Assembly (NCBI GenBank): GCA_046724395.1
Contig: JBKOWM010000162.1
Coordinates: forward strand, 1 to 28,663
Direction of reading: 5' to 3'
Length of the DNA: 28,663 nt
Origin: DATAEU01 sp046724395
GTDB lineage: Bacteria; Actinomycetota; UBA4738; HRBIN12
Both the position numbers and the translations under genes were made by a program. The number at the start of each line of letters is the position of its first letter. Position 1 is the first letter of the stretch. Shown piece after piece: positions 1-6,643 of the stretch. The notes under the pieces are model-generated. The model searched no databases, was not told the origin of the DNA, and saw nothing but the letters and a program-made list of their open reading frames with translations.

Positions 1-75
1 CCCCCCCCCCCGCCCGGCGGGCGCCGCCGGGGGCCCCCCCCCCCCGCCGCCCCCCCCCGCCCGCCCCCCCCCCCA
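1..75. other. C/G low-complexity contig end, probable artefact
   Basis: The first 75 bases are almost only C with some G runs and hold no recognisable signal. The ylxR reading frame continues through them without a stop simply because such sequence encodes proline, glycine, alanine and arginine. Real conserved coding sequence starts at about position 93. A sudden change from homopolymer-like sequence to normal high-GC coding sequence at a contig edge is typical of read or assembly error, so these bases should not be trusted. Confidence 0.75.
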
Positions 76-413
76 GGACGGGGGGCACGGGGCCGATCCG
101 CACCTGCGTCGCGTGTCGTGCGCGCGAGGCCCGCGGCTCGCTGCTCCGGGTGGTGGTCGGCCCCGACGGCCTGATCCGGCCCGATCCGACCGGCCGGGCG
201 CCCGGCCGCGGCGCGTACGTTCACCGCCACGAGGAGTGCATCGGCTCCGCGATTCGGCGGGGCGCGCTCGCACGGGCGCTCCGGATGGTCCCGGATGCAG
301 GCGGAGCCGGTAGGCTACTCGAGGCCCTGCGGATCGCGGGAGCCGCGACTCCCGGCCCGCTCGCAGCGGAACGAACGACGAACACGTATGGAAGAAGGAC
401 GTTGAGGAATTGA
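75..413 (+). CDS. ylxR: YlxR/RnpM family RNA-binding protein (5' end missing)
   Basis: The conserved YlxR (DUF448) opening RTCVACR is encoded at 99-119, followed by the usual GPDGLIRPDPTGRAPGRGAY block and an HRHEEC segment. These features identify the family, a small basic protein encoded between nusA and infB in many bacteria. In Bacillus subtilis it has been reported to bind the RNA subunit of RNase P. The start codon cannot be placed because the frame runs into the low-complexity tract. Usual family members begin only about 10 residues before RTC, so little is lost. The stop TGA at 411-413 overlaps the TTG start of infB by two bases, indicating translational coupling. Identification is firm; the 5' boundary is arbitrary. 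Confidence 0.85.
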   Translation, partial: RTGGTGPIRTCVACRAREARGSLLRVVVGPDGLIRPDPTGRAPGRGAYVHRHEECIGSAIRRGALARALRMVPDAGGAGRLLEALRIAGAATPGPLAAERTTNTYGRRTLRN

Positions 414-2557
414 GAGTTCACGAACTCGCCAAAGAGCTCGGGGTCGCCAGCAAGGAGCTGCTGGCCGCGCTGAAGGAAATGGGCATCGACGGACTGACTG
501 CATCGTCATCGGTCCCCGACCAGGCCGTCCCGCGCCTTCGTGCCTCCGGCGGCAAGGCTGTCCCCGAAGCGAAGATCCGCGAGGCTCGAGAGGAACCGCT
601 GCCGAAGGCGCGCCCGAAGAAGGTCGAGGAGAAACGCCAGGTGACGCCGGAGGAGGCGTTGAAGGCGTCGGCTCCCGCCGTGTCCGAGCCCTCCTCACCG
701 GAAGGTCCGGCCGTCGCTCAGGAGGCGCTGTCGGGGTCGCCGAGCGCGAACGGTGCAGCCGCTGCGGCTTCGGTCGCCGTGGCGCCGGCCGAGCCCGCGC
801 CGAGGCCCGGGCTTCCGGTGCTGAGGGTCGGGCGCGGAGCGAGCGCGCAGGAGATCGCGGACAAAACCGGGCGCGGCGCCGCCGACATCGTGAGGATCCT
901 CTTCTCGGTGGGCGAGATGGTCACGGCCACGCAATCCCTGTCGGACGAGGCGACCACCCTCATCGCAAGCGAGCTCGGCTACGACCTCGAGATCGTCGCC
1001 CCCGAGGAGGAGCTCGAGGTCGAAGAGGAAGTCGACGAGAGTCGGCTGAGGCCTCGTCCTCCGGTCGTGACGGTCATGGGACACGTCGACCACGGCAAGA
1101 CGCTGCTTCTCGACGCCATCCGTCGCACGAACGTCGTCGCGGGCGAATTCGGCGGCATCACGCAGCACATCGGTGCATATCAGGTGCGGGTACACGGACG
1201 CGAGGTGACATTCATCGACACTCCCGGCCACGAGGCGTTTACCGCCATGCGCGCGCGTGGGGCGCAGGTGACGGACATCGTCGTACTGGTCGTTGCGGCC
1301 GACGACGGCGTGAAACCGCAGACGCTTGAGGCGCTCGACCACGCCAAGGCTGCGGGCGTGCCGATCATCGTGGCCGTGAACAAAATCGACAAGCCGGAGG
1401 CCGACCGGCAGCGCGTTCGCCAACAGCTCGTCGAGCACGGCGTCGTTCCGGCCGAGTGGGGCGGCACCTATGAGTTCGTCGACGTGTCGGCGAAGGCCCG
1501 CACCAACCTCGAGAACCTCCTCGAGACGATCCTGCTCGTCGCAGACGTCGAGGAGCTGAAGAGCGACCCGGAGGGCCGGGCACGGGGCGCCGTGATCGAG
1601 GCGAATCTGGACAGGGGCAGGGGACCGGTAGCGACGGTACTCGTGCAGCGCGGCACGCTGGATGTCGGCGACGCTCTCGTCGCGGGCGCGAGCTGGGCGA
1701 AGATCCGCGCCATGCTCGACGAGAACGGGAAGCAGGTGACGGCCGCAGGTCCGAGCAAGCCCGTCCAGATCCTCGGCTGGTCGCATGTCCCGGACGCGGG
1801 CGACGACTTCCGGGAGGTGGGGGACGAGCGCGAGGCGAGGCATCTGGCTCAGGAGCGCGAGGCCAAGGTCCGCGCCGCGGAGCTGGTGCTGAACAGGCCT
1901 CCGACGCTCTCCGACCTGATGGCGGCGGCGCGGGACGCCGAGGTGCCGGAGCTCAACATCGTGCTCAAGGCCGACGTGCAGGGCTCGCTCGGCGCGCTCG
2001 AGGATGCGTTCGGCAAGCTTCCGCAGGACGAGGTCCGAGTGAACACCGTGCGGACCGGCGTCGGCGCGATCACCGAGAGCGACATCTCGCTCGCGATGGC
2101 CTCGCGCGCGGTGGTGATCGGGTTCAACGTCCGGCCGGACGCGGCCGCGCGAGAACTCGCCGAGCGCGAGCGTGTGGACGTGCGGCTCTACCGCGTCATC
2201 TACGACGCCATCGACGACGTGCGCAGCGCACTCGCCGGCATGCTGTCGCCGGAGAAGCAAGAGACCGAGCTCGGGCGGGCCGAGGTGCGCGCGACCTTCC
2301 GCGTACCCCGGCTCGGCGTGGTTGCTGGCTGCATGGTCGTCGACGGGACGATCGTTCGGAACGCACGCGCGCGCGTCGTTCGAGACGGCGTCGTCGTCTA
2401 CGACGGCCGAGTCGGATCGCTGCGGCGGTTCAAGGACGATGTGCGAGAGGTCGCGGCGGGGTACGAGTGCGGCAACGGCGTCGAGAACTTCGGGGACGTA
2501 AAGGAGGGCGACGTCATCGAGGCCTACGAGGTCCGGGAGGTCGCTCGTCAGCTCTGA
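410..2557 (+). CDS. infB: Translation initiation factor IF-2
   Basis: This GTPase places initiator fMet-tRNA on the small ribosomal subunit and promotes subunit joining. The 715-residue product has an IF2 N-terminal helical domain at about residues 1-47, a low-complexity Ala/Pro/Glu linker, and a second IF2_N-like domain at about 137-197. The G domain shows GHVDHGKT (224-231), GGITQHIGAY, DTPGHE (from 270) and NKID (from 324). The C-terminal end has the typical GYECGNGVENFGDVKEGD signature of the tRNA-binding domain. The start is TTG at 410, overlapping the ylxR stop. A GAGGA lies directly before it, and a better spaced GAAGAAGGA lies at 391-399. The linker is shorter than in Streptomyces or mycobacterial IF-2. 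Identification is certain; the start is likely. Confidence 0.97.
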   Translation: MRVHELAKELGVASKELLAALKEMGIDGLTASSSVPDQAVPRLRASGGKAVPEAKIREAREEPLPKARPKKVEEKRQVTPEEALKASAPAVSEPSSPEGPAVAQEALSGSPSANGAAAAASVAVAPAEPAPRPGLPVLRVGRGASAQEIADKTGRGAADIVRILFSVGEMVTATQSLSDEATTLIASELGYDLEIVAPEEELEVEEEVDESRLRPRPPVVTVMGHVDHGKTLLLDAIRRTNVVAGEFGGITQHIGAYQVRVHGREVTFIDTPGHEAFTAMRARGAQVTDIVVLVVAADDGVKPQTLEALDHAKAAGVPIIVAVNKIDKPEADRQRVRQQLVEHGVVPAEWGGTYEFVDVSAKARTNLENLLETILLVADVEELKSDPEGRARGAVIEANLDRGRGPVATVLVQRGTLDVGDALVAGASWAKIRAMLDENGKQVTAAGPSKPVQILGWSHVPDAGDDFREVGDEREARHLAQEREAKVRAAELVLNRPPTLSDLMAAARDAEVPELNIVLKADVQGSLGALEDAFGKLPQDEVRVNTVRTGVGAITESDISLAMASRAVVIGFNVRPDAAARELAERERVDVRLYRVIYDAIDDVRSALAGMLSPEKQETELGRAEVRATFRVPRLGVVAGCMVVDGTIVRNARARVVRDGVVVYDGRVGSLRRFKDDVREVAAGYECGNGVENFGDVKEGDVIEAYEVREVARQL

Positions 2558-2589
2558 CGCCGCTCGCGGGCACCCAAGCGAGGGAATAG

Positions 2590-2886
2590 ATGCTCGTCGC
2601 GCTCGAACGCTTCGACCTCCGCATCCCGGCGTCCGGGTCGCTCAAACAGAAGCGCCACGTCGTGAAGACTCTCACGAGCGGTCTGCGGTCCAAGTTCAAC
2701 GTCTCCGTCGCCGAGGTCGATCACCACGATCTGTGGCAGCGCGCGACGATCGCCGTCGGCGCCGTCGGTGGCGAGGGGTACCACCTCAGACGCGTGATGC
2801 ATGAGGTCGAGAAGTTCGTCGATCGATGGGTCGAGGTCGAGATCATCGACGCCGAACTGTCGCTGCACGATCCCGACGACGAGTGA
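2590..2886 (+). CDS. ylxP: YlxP-like DUF503 protein
   Basis: A 98-residue protein of the DUF503 (YlxP) family, recognised by the SLKQKRHVVKTLTSGLRSKF segment near the N-terminus and by its place between infB and rbfA, where the family is regularly found. The biochemical role is not established; its neighbours suggest a part in ribosome assembly or translation. The ATG start has a GAGGGA at 2580-2585, four bases upstream. There is a gap of only 32 bases after infB, so it is probably in the same transcript. No membrane segment or catalytic motif is visible. Confidence 0.88.
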   Translation: MLVALERFDLRIPASGSLKQKRHVVKTLTSGLRSKFNVSVAEVDHHDLWQRATIAVGAVGGEGYHLRRVMHEVEKFVDRWVEVEIIDAELSLHDPDDE

Positions 2887-2914
2887 GTCCGATCGAACCG
2901 AGGGGAGTATCGCG

Positions 2915-3268
2915 ATGACCGACAGCGCGAGGCTGGGGCGCGTGTCGGAGGAATTTCGAGAGATCCTCGCGGAGGAGATTCCTCGGCTCAAGGATCCGCG
3001 GATCGGTTTCGTGACCGTGACGGGAGTCAAGGTCTCGCCCGACCTCCGGCACGCGTGGGTCTACTACACGGCGATGGGCGGTGAGCGCGATCGGCGAGCG
3101 AGCGCGGCGGCGCTGCGGTCGGCGGCGCCGCACCTGCGGCGCGTGATCGGCGCCCAGGTTCGGCTGAAGGTGCTTCCAAACCTCGCGTTCGAGGAGGACG
3201 CGACGGCTGAAACGGCGGACCGGATCGATACGCTCATTCGACGGTTGCACGGAGACGATCGTGGCTGA
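2915..3268 (+). CDS. rbfA: Ribosome-binding factor A
   Basis: RbfA is a single-KH-domain protein that binds the immature 30S subunit and assists 16S rRNA 5'-end maturation. The 117-residue product starts MTDSARLGRVSEEFREILAE and has the family pattern of DPRIGFVTVTGVKVSPDLRH followed by YYTAMGG and, near the end, RVIGAQVRLKVLPNLAFEED. The ATG at 2915 is chosen because GAGGGGAG at 2900-2907 precedes it at good spacing. The open frame continues upstream into ylxP in another frame, but without family similarity. The end overlaps nrnA by eight bases. Length and order are ordinary. Confidence 0.95.
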   Translation: MTDSARLGRVSEEFREILAEEIPRLKDPRIGFVTVTGVKVSPDLRHAWVYYTAMGGERDRRASAAALRSAAPHLRRVIGAQVRLKVLPNLAFEEDATAETADRIDTLIRRLHGDDRG

Positions 3269-4262
3269 GCTGACCGGCGTCCTCGCCGACCCGATCGGGC
3301 GCGCCGCTATCGCGCTCTCGTCCGCCGACGACGTCGCGCTGGTGTGCCACGTGAACCCGGATGCCGACGCTCTCGGCTCGATGCTCGGGCTGTCGAACTT
3401 CCTACGCGAGCGCGGCGCGCACACCGTGTGCTCGTTCGGCAACGAGCCGATCGAGCTCCCCCGCTGGGCATTGCTCCTTCCCGGCACCGAGGCGATCGTG
3501 CCGATGCGGAAGTTTCCCGAGGCCCCCGAAATCCTCGTGACATGCGATACGGCGTCGCTCGACAGGCTCGGGGCCCTCGCGCCCGTCGCAGGCGCTGCGC
3601 GCGAGGTCGTCTGGATCGACCATCACGTGAGTAACGAGGGCCTCGGGACGATCCCGGTCATCGAACCGACCGCGTCTTCTACTGCCGAGGTCGTCTACCG
3701 AATCGTCGTTAGGATGGGCGGCCATATCTCGGCGGCGACAGCGGCTTGTCTATACGCGGGGCTCGTCACCGATACCGGCCGGTTCCAGTACGGCGCCACC
3801 AGTCCTCAGACGCTTCGCGTCGCGGCGGACCTTCGCGAGCGGTCCTTCGACCACGTCGAACTCGCTCAAGCGCTGTACGAGGACAGCTCGGCCGCGTATC
3901 TCCGGCTCCTGGCGACCGCGCTCAGGCGACTCACCCTCGAGACCGAGAACGATCTCGTGTGGACATACCTCACCCAGGCCGACGTCGCCGCGGCCGGGGT
4001 ACGGCCCTCCGAGACCGACGATCTGATAGACCTCGTCAGGACCGCACGGGAGGTCGACGTCGCCGCCGTCGTGAAGCAGCAGCGCGATGGGAGGTTCAAG
4101 GTCAGCCTGCGGTCCCGAGGCAGACACGACGTAGCGGCGGTCGCGGGGACGTTCGGCGGAGGTGGCCATCGGCTCGCCGCAGGGTACACATCGAGGCATG
4201 GCCTCGCCGCGACGCTCGAGTTTCTGCGCACGGCGCTGCGAGGCGATACGCGGAAACCGTGA
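3261..4262 (+). CDS. nrnA: DHH-family oligoribonuclease/pAp phosphatase
   Basis: NrnA-type DHH phosphoesterases degrade 2-5 nt RNAs and hydrolyse 3'-phosphoadenosine 5'-phosphate, using manganese in the DHH domain. Seen here are the NPDADALGS metal motif (Asp34 and Asp36), CDTAS, the DHH triad at residues 120-122 in WIDHHVSN, and TDTGRFQY. The DHHA1 substrate-binding motif GGGGH (299-303) followed by RLAAGYT closes the protein. Length is 333 residues, normal for the family. The start is GTG at 3261, eight bases inside the end of rbfA. The stop overlaps the truB GTG start (bases GTGA). Between rbfA and truB this gene has its usual neighbours in Gram-positive bacteria. Confidence 0.93.
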   Translation: MAELTGVLADPIGRAAIALSSADDVALVCHVNPDADALGSMLGLSNFLRERGAHTVCSFGNEPIELPRWALLLPGTEAIVPMRKFPEAPEILVTCDTASLDRLGALAPVAGAAREVVWIDHHVSNEGLGTIPVIEPTASSTAEVVYRIVVRMGGHISAATAACLYAGLVTDTGRFQYGATSPQTLRVAADLRERSFDHVELAQALYEDSSAAYLRLLATALRRLTLETENDLVWTYLTQADVAAAGVRPSETDDLIDLVRTAREVDVAAVVKQQRDGRFKVSLRSRGRHDVAAVAGTFGGGGHRLAAGYTSRHGLAATLEFLRTALRGDTRKP

Positions 4263-5113
4263 CCGGCCGAGATGGCATCCTGCTCGTCGACAAGCCGGCA
4301 GGCGTGACCTCACACGACACGGTGGATACCGTCCGGCGTGCGCTCGGGACGCGCAAGGTCGGTCATGCCGGAACGCTCGATCCGATGGCGACGGGGCTTC
4401 TGGTGATTGGCGTCGGGCGCGCGACCCGACTCCTTCGCTATCTGGGCGGCCTGGACAAGACCTACGAGGGAACTGCCCGCCTCGGGCAGGAGACGGACAC
4501 GCTCGACGCCGACGGGACCGTTGTCCGGACGTCGCCGGTGGTCGTCGGTCGCGACGACATTGAACGCGCGGTCGCGGGGCTGGCCGGCCAGTCCATGCAG
4601 CGCCCCCCGGCGTACTCGGCCGTCAAGGTCGACGGGCGCAAGCTTTACGAGGCGGCCCGGCGCGGCGAGGCCGTCGAGGCCGAGCCCCGTCCGATCCGCG
4701 TCGACGCGTTCGACGTGATCGCTTTCGTTGGGCAGTCGCTCGACTTCCGCGCCATCGTCTCCTCCGGCACGTACGTCCGCGTGCTCGTCGCCGACCTCGG
4801 CGCGGCGCTCGGGTGCGGCGCGCACTTGACCAGGCTTGTTCGGACGGCGGTCGGACCGTTCGCGCTGCGGGACGCCTTGACCCCCGACCGCGTCGGGGCG
4901 CCGCTGCCCATCGACCGAGCGGTTGCCCACCTGCCGCGGCTGAACCTCGGCGCCGAAGAGGCCCGCGTCGCGTCGAACGGGTCGATCCTCGGCCCGGCCG
5001 GCATCGACGGACCGTATGCCGTCTTCTCGCCCGACGGGCGGCTCATCGGTGTCTATCGCGACGACGGCGGGAAGGCGAGGCCCGAGGTTATCCTTCCGCC
5101 GGACCCCGCATGA
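4259..5113 (+). CDS. truB: tRNA pseudouridine(55) synthase
   Basis: TruB converts uridine 55 of the tRNA T-loop to pseudouridine. The 284-residue product begins MTGRDGILLVDKPAGVTSHD and contains the family motif GHAGTLDPMATGLL with catalytic Asp41. It also has LDKTYEG, RPPAYSAVKVDGRKLYE and the SSGTYVRVL segment. The frame is open far upstream through nrnA, but that part is only an out-of-frame reading of nrnA. GTG at 4259 overlaps the nrnA stop by four bases and gives the expected N-terminus directly before DGILLVDKP. A short C-terminal extension follows the catalytic domain, as is usual in actinobacterial TruB. Confidence 0.95.
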   Translation: MTGRDGILLVDKPAGVTSHDTVDTVRRALGTRKVGHAGTLDPMATGLLVIGVGRATRLLRYLGGLDKTYEGTARLGQETDTLDADGTVVRTSPVVVGRDDIERAVAGLAGQSMQRPPAYSAVKVDGRKLYEAARRGEAVEAEPRPIRVDAFDVIAFVGQSLDFRAIVSSGTYVRVLVADLGAALGCGAHLTRLVRTAVGPFALRDALTPDRVGAPLPIDRAVAHLPRLNLGAEEARVASNGSILGPAGIDGPYAVFSPDGRLIGVYRDDGGKARPEVILPPDPA

Positions 5114-5140
5114 CGTCCTGACGTTCGTCGTCGAGCCGAG

Positions 5141-6118
5141 TTGACGGCGACTACTCTCCCCGACGTGGAGCTTCGGTCGGGTCTCGAGTCGCTGCAGCGC
5201 GACGCTCATCCCTCCGTGGTGACGATCGGGTTCTTCGACGGCGTTCACCTGGGCCACCGGGAGGTGTTCGATCGAACGGTCGAGGCCGCGCACGAGCGCG
5301 GTGCGCGCTCCGTCGCCGTGACGTTCGATCGTCATCCACGCGAGGTGTTGACGCCCGGGAGCGAGCCGCGATTGCTGACGACAACCGAGCGCAAGGCTGG
5401 ACTCATCGCCGAGAGCGGCGTCGACGAGCTCGTCGTGCTCGCCTTCACGCCGGAGTTCTCCGGCTGGCCGGCCGAGGCGTTCGTCGATCGTGTGCTGGTC
5501 GACGGACTCGCCTCCGCACACGTCGTCGTCGGAGGCAATTTCACCTTCGGGCATCGCGCGCTCGGCAACGTCGCGATGCTGCGCGGCCTCGGGCCGCCGC
5601 GCGGGTTCACGGTCGAGGAGCTGCCGCTGCTGCGGGTGGACGGCAGGGGCGTCTCCTCGTCGTCGATCCGCGACGCGCTGGCAGACGGCGACCTCGGGTG
5701 GCCAACGACGGCGCTCGGGCGTCCGCATGCGATCGACGGGGTCGTCGTCACGGGAGCCGGCCGGGGACGCGGCCTAGGATATCCGACGGCGAACGTCCGC
5801 GCGTACCCGCGGCTGCTGCTGCCGAAGGTGGGCATCTACGCGGGCCGCGCGCGAACGCCGCTCGGCATCCACGTCGCCGCGATCAGCGTCGGCACGAACC
5901 CGACCTTCGGCACCGAGCCGCTGCACATCGAGGCGTTCCTTCTCGACTTCGAGGCAGACATCGTGGGCCAGGCGATCACCGTCGAGTTTGTGGAGCGTCT
6001 GCGTGACGAGGAGCGGTTCGAGACCGCCGAGGAGCTCGCGGACGCGATCGCGGACGACGTCCGCCGTACCCGCGAGATCGTCTCGGCCGACGGTCGAACG
6101 CGCGGCGCAAGGTCGTAG
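5141..6118 (+). CDS. ribF: Bifunctional riboflavin kinase/FAD synthetase
   Basis: RibF phosphorylates riboflavin to FMN and adenylates FMN to FAD. The N-terminal nucleotidyltransferase domain shows TIGFFDGVHLGH, VTFDRHPREVL, GGNFTFGHRALGN and SSSSIRDAL. The C-terminal flavokinase domain shows GRGRGLGYPTANV, GIYAGRA and ISVGTNPTFG, then the usual helical end. The product is 325 residues from TTG at 5141. An in-frame GTG at 5165 would give a start (MELRSGLESL) closer to the typical distance before the first motif, and neither has a convincing Shine-Dalgarno sequence, so the first eight residues are uncertain. It sits between truB and rpsO, its common Gram-positive position. Confidence 0.94.
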   Translation: MTATTLPDVELRSGLESLQRDAHPSVVTIGFFDGVHLGHREVFDRTVEAAHERGARSVAVTFDRHPREVLTPGSEPRLLTTTERKAGLIAESGVDELVVLAFTPEFSGWPAEAFVDRVLVDGLASAHVVVGGNFTFGHRALGNVAMLRGLGPPRGFTVEELPLLRVDGRGVSSSSIRDALADGDLGWPTTALGRPHAIDGVVVTGAGRGRGLGYPTANVRAYPRLLLPKVGIYAGRARTPLGIHVAAISVGTNPTFGTEPLHIEAFLLDFEADIVGQAITVEFVERLRDEERFETAEELADAIADDVRRTREIVSADGRTRGARS

Positions 6119-6133
6119 CCGGGAAGCTGCTGG

Positions 6134-6139
6134 TAGCCT
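6134..6139 (+). promoter_or_regulatory. Candidate extended -10 element of rpsO
   Basis: TAGCCT is preceded by TGG, giving the TGnTAnnnT form of an extended -10 box, 12 bases before the rpsO ATG. No -35 match is visible 17 bases further up and no Shine-Dalgarno sequence lies before the ATG. This suggests a transcript with a leader of only a few bases. Inferred from sequence only. Confidence 0.4.
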
Positions 6140-6151
6140 TGGTGCTCGACG

Positions 6152-6421
6152 ATGCCGCTCACGAAGGACGCCAAGGCGCACATCATCTCCGAATACCGCC
6201 GTGGAGATGCCGATACCGGCTCCGCGGAGGTCCAGATCGCCGTCCTTTCCAGGCGCATTTCTGACCTCACCGAGCACCTGAAGTCTCACAAGAAGGATCA
6301 CCACTCGCGCCGCGGCCTGTTGATGCTCGTCGGCCGCCGTCGCCGCCTTCTCGACTACCTGAAGCGCGAGGACATCGAGCGGTACCGCGAGCTCATCGCC
6401 CGCCTGGGTCTTCGGCGGTGA
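6152..6421 (+). CDS. rpsO: 30S ribosomal protein uS15
   Basis: The 89-residue product is a standard-length S15: MPLTKDAKAHIISEYRRG, then DTGSAEVQIAVLSRRISDL, HKKDHHSRRGLLMLVGRRRRL and a basic end. S15 binds the central domain of 16S rRNA early in 30S assembly. The ATG lies 33 bases after the ribF stop. There is no Shine-Dalgarno sequence, but a -10-like TAGCCT lies just upstream, so a separate, nearly leaderless promoter is plausible. The rpsO-pnp order is widely conserved in bacteria. Confidence 0.97.
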   Translation: MPLTKDAKAHIISEYRRGDADTGSAEVQIAVLSRRISDLTEHLKSHKKDHHSRRGLLMLVGRRRRLLDYLKREDIERYRELIARLGLRR

Positions 6422-6505
6422 CGTGACCGCGGTCGACCGGCCGCCCGTTTCGGGAGGGATGCCCACGACGCAATGAACGCCCCGTTGGGGAGGGAGAAGC
6501 CCGTC

Positions 6506-6565
6506 GGTTATCAGTTGCGAACCACCGACCCACCAGCGGGTGTCGGTGGCTCACCACTGACAACC
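6506..6565 (+). promoter_or_regulatory. Large stem-loop in the pnp leader
   Basis: The 222-base rpsO-pnp gap folds on inspection into a long structure. GGTTATCAG (6506-6514) can pair with CTGACAACC (6557-6565) with one mismatch. Inside it CCACCGA (6522-6528) pairs perfectly with TCGGTGG (6543-6549), and inside that CACC pairs with GGTG around an AGCG loop. In Escherichia coli a leader stem-loop cut by RNase III mediates PNPase autocontrol; a similar role here is inference. The rest of the gap has a CCCG-TTT-CGGG hairpin at 6444-6454, overlapping palindromes at 6424-6439, and the pnp ribosome-binding site at 6631-6636. Confidence 0.55.
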
Positions 6566-6643
6566 TGGCGGTTCCCCCGCCCCGGACCACACGCCCTGTC
6601 CGGACGCGCCGCTCAGGCGGCGCTCATCAAGGAGGAACGGCCA

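Noticed and set aside
695..2260. Long reverse-strand open frame opposite infB
   Set aside because: It is a shadow of infB, whose GTPase motifs are complete; no ribosome-binding site or recognisable domain on the reverse strand.
3746..4258. In-frame extension of truB into nrnA
   Set aside because: It reads nrnA in another frame; the TruB family start fits GTG 4259.
4310..5728. Long reverse-strand open frame opposite truB and ribF
   Set aside because: It crosses two well-identified genes and their gap and shows no protein family features.
6473..6643. In-frame extension of pnp upstream to ATG 6473
   Set aside because: The stretch forms a structured leader, has no similarity to PNPase, and ATG 6644 has a clear ribosome-binding site.
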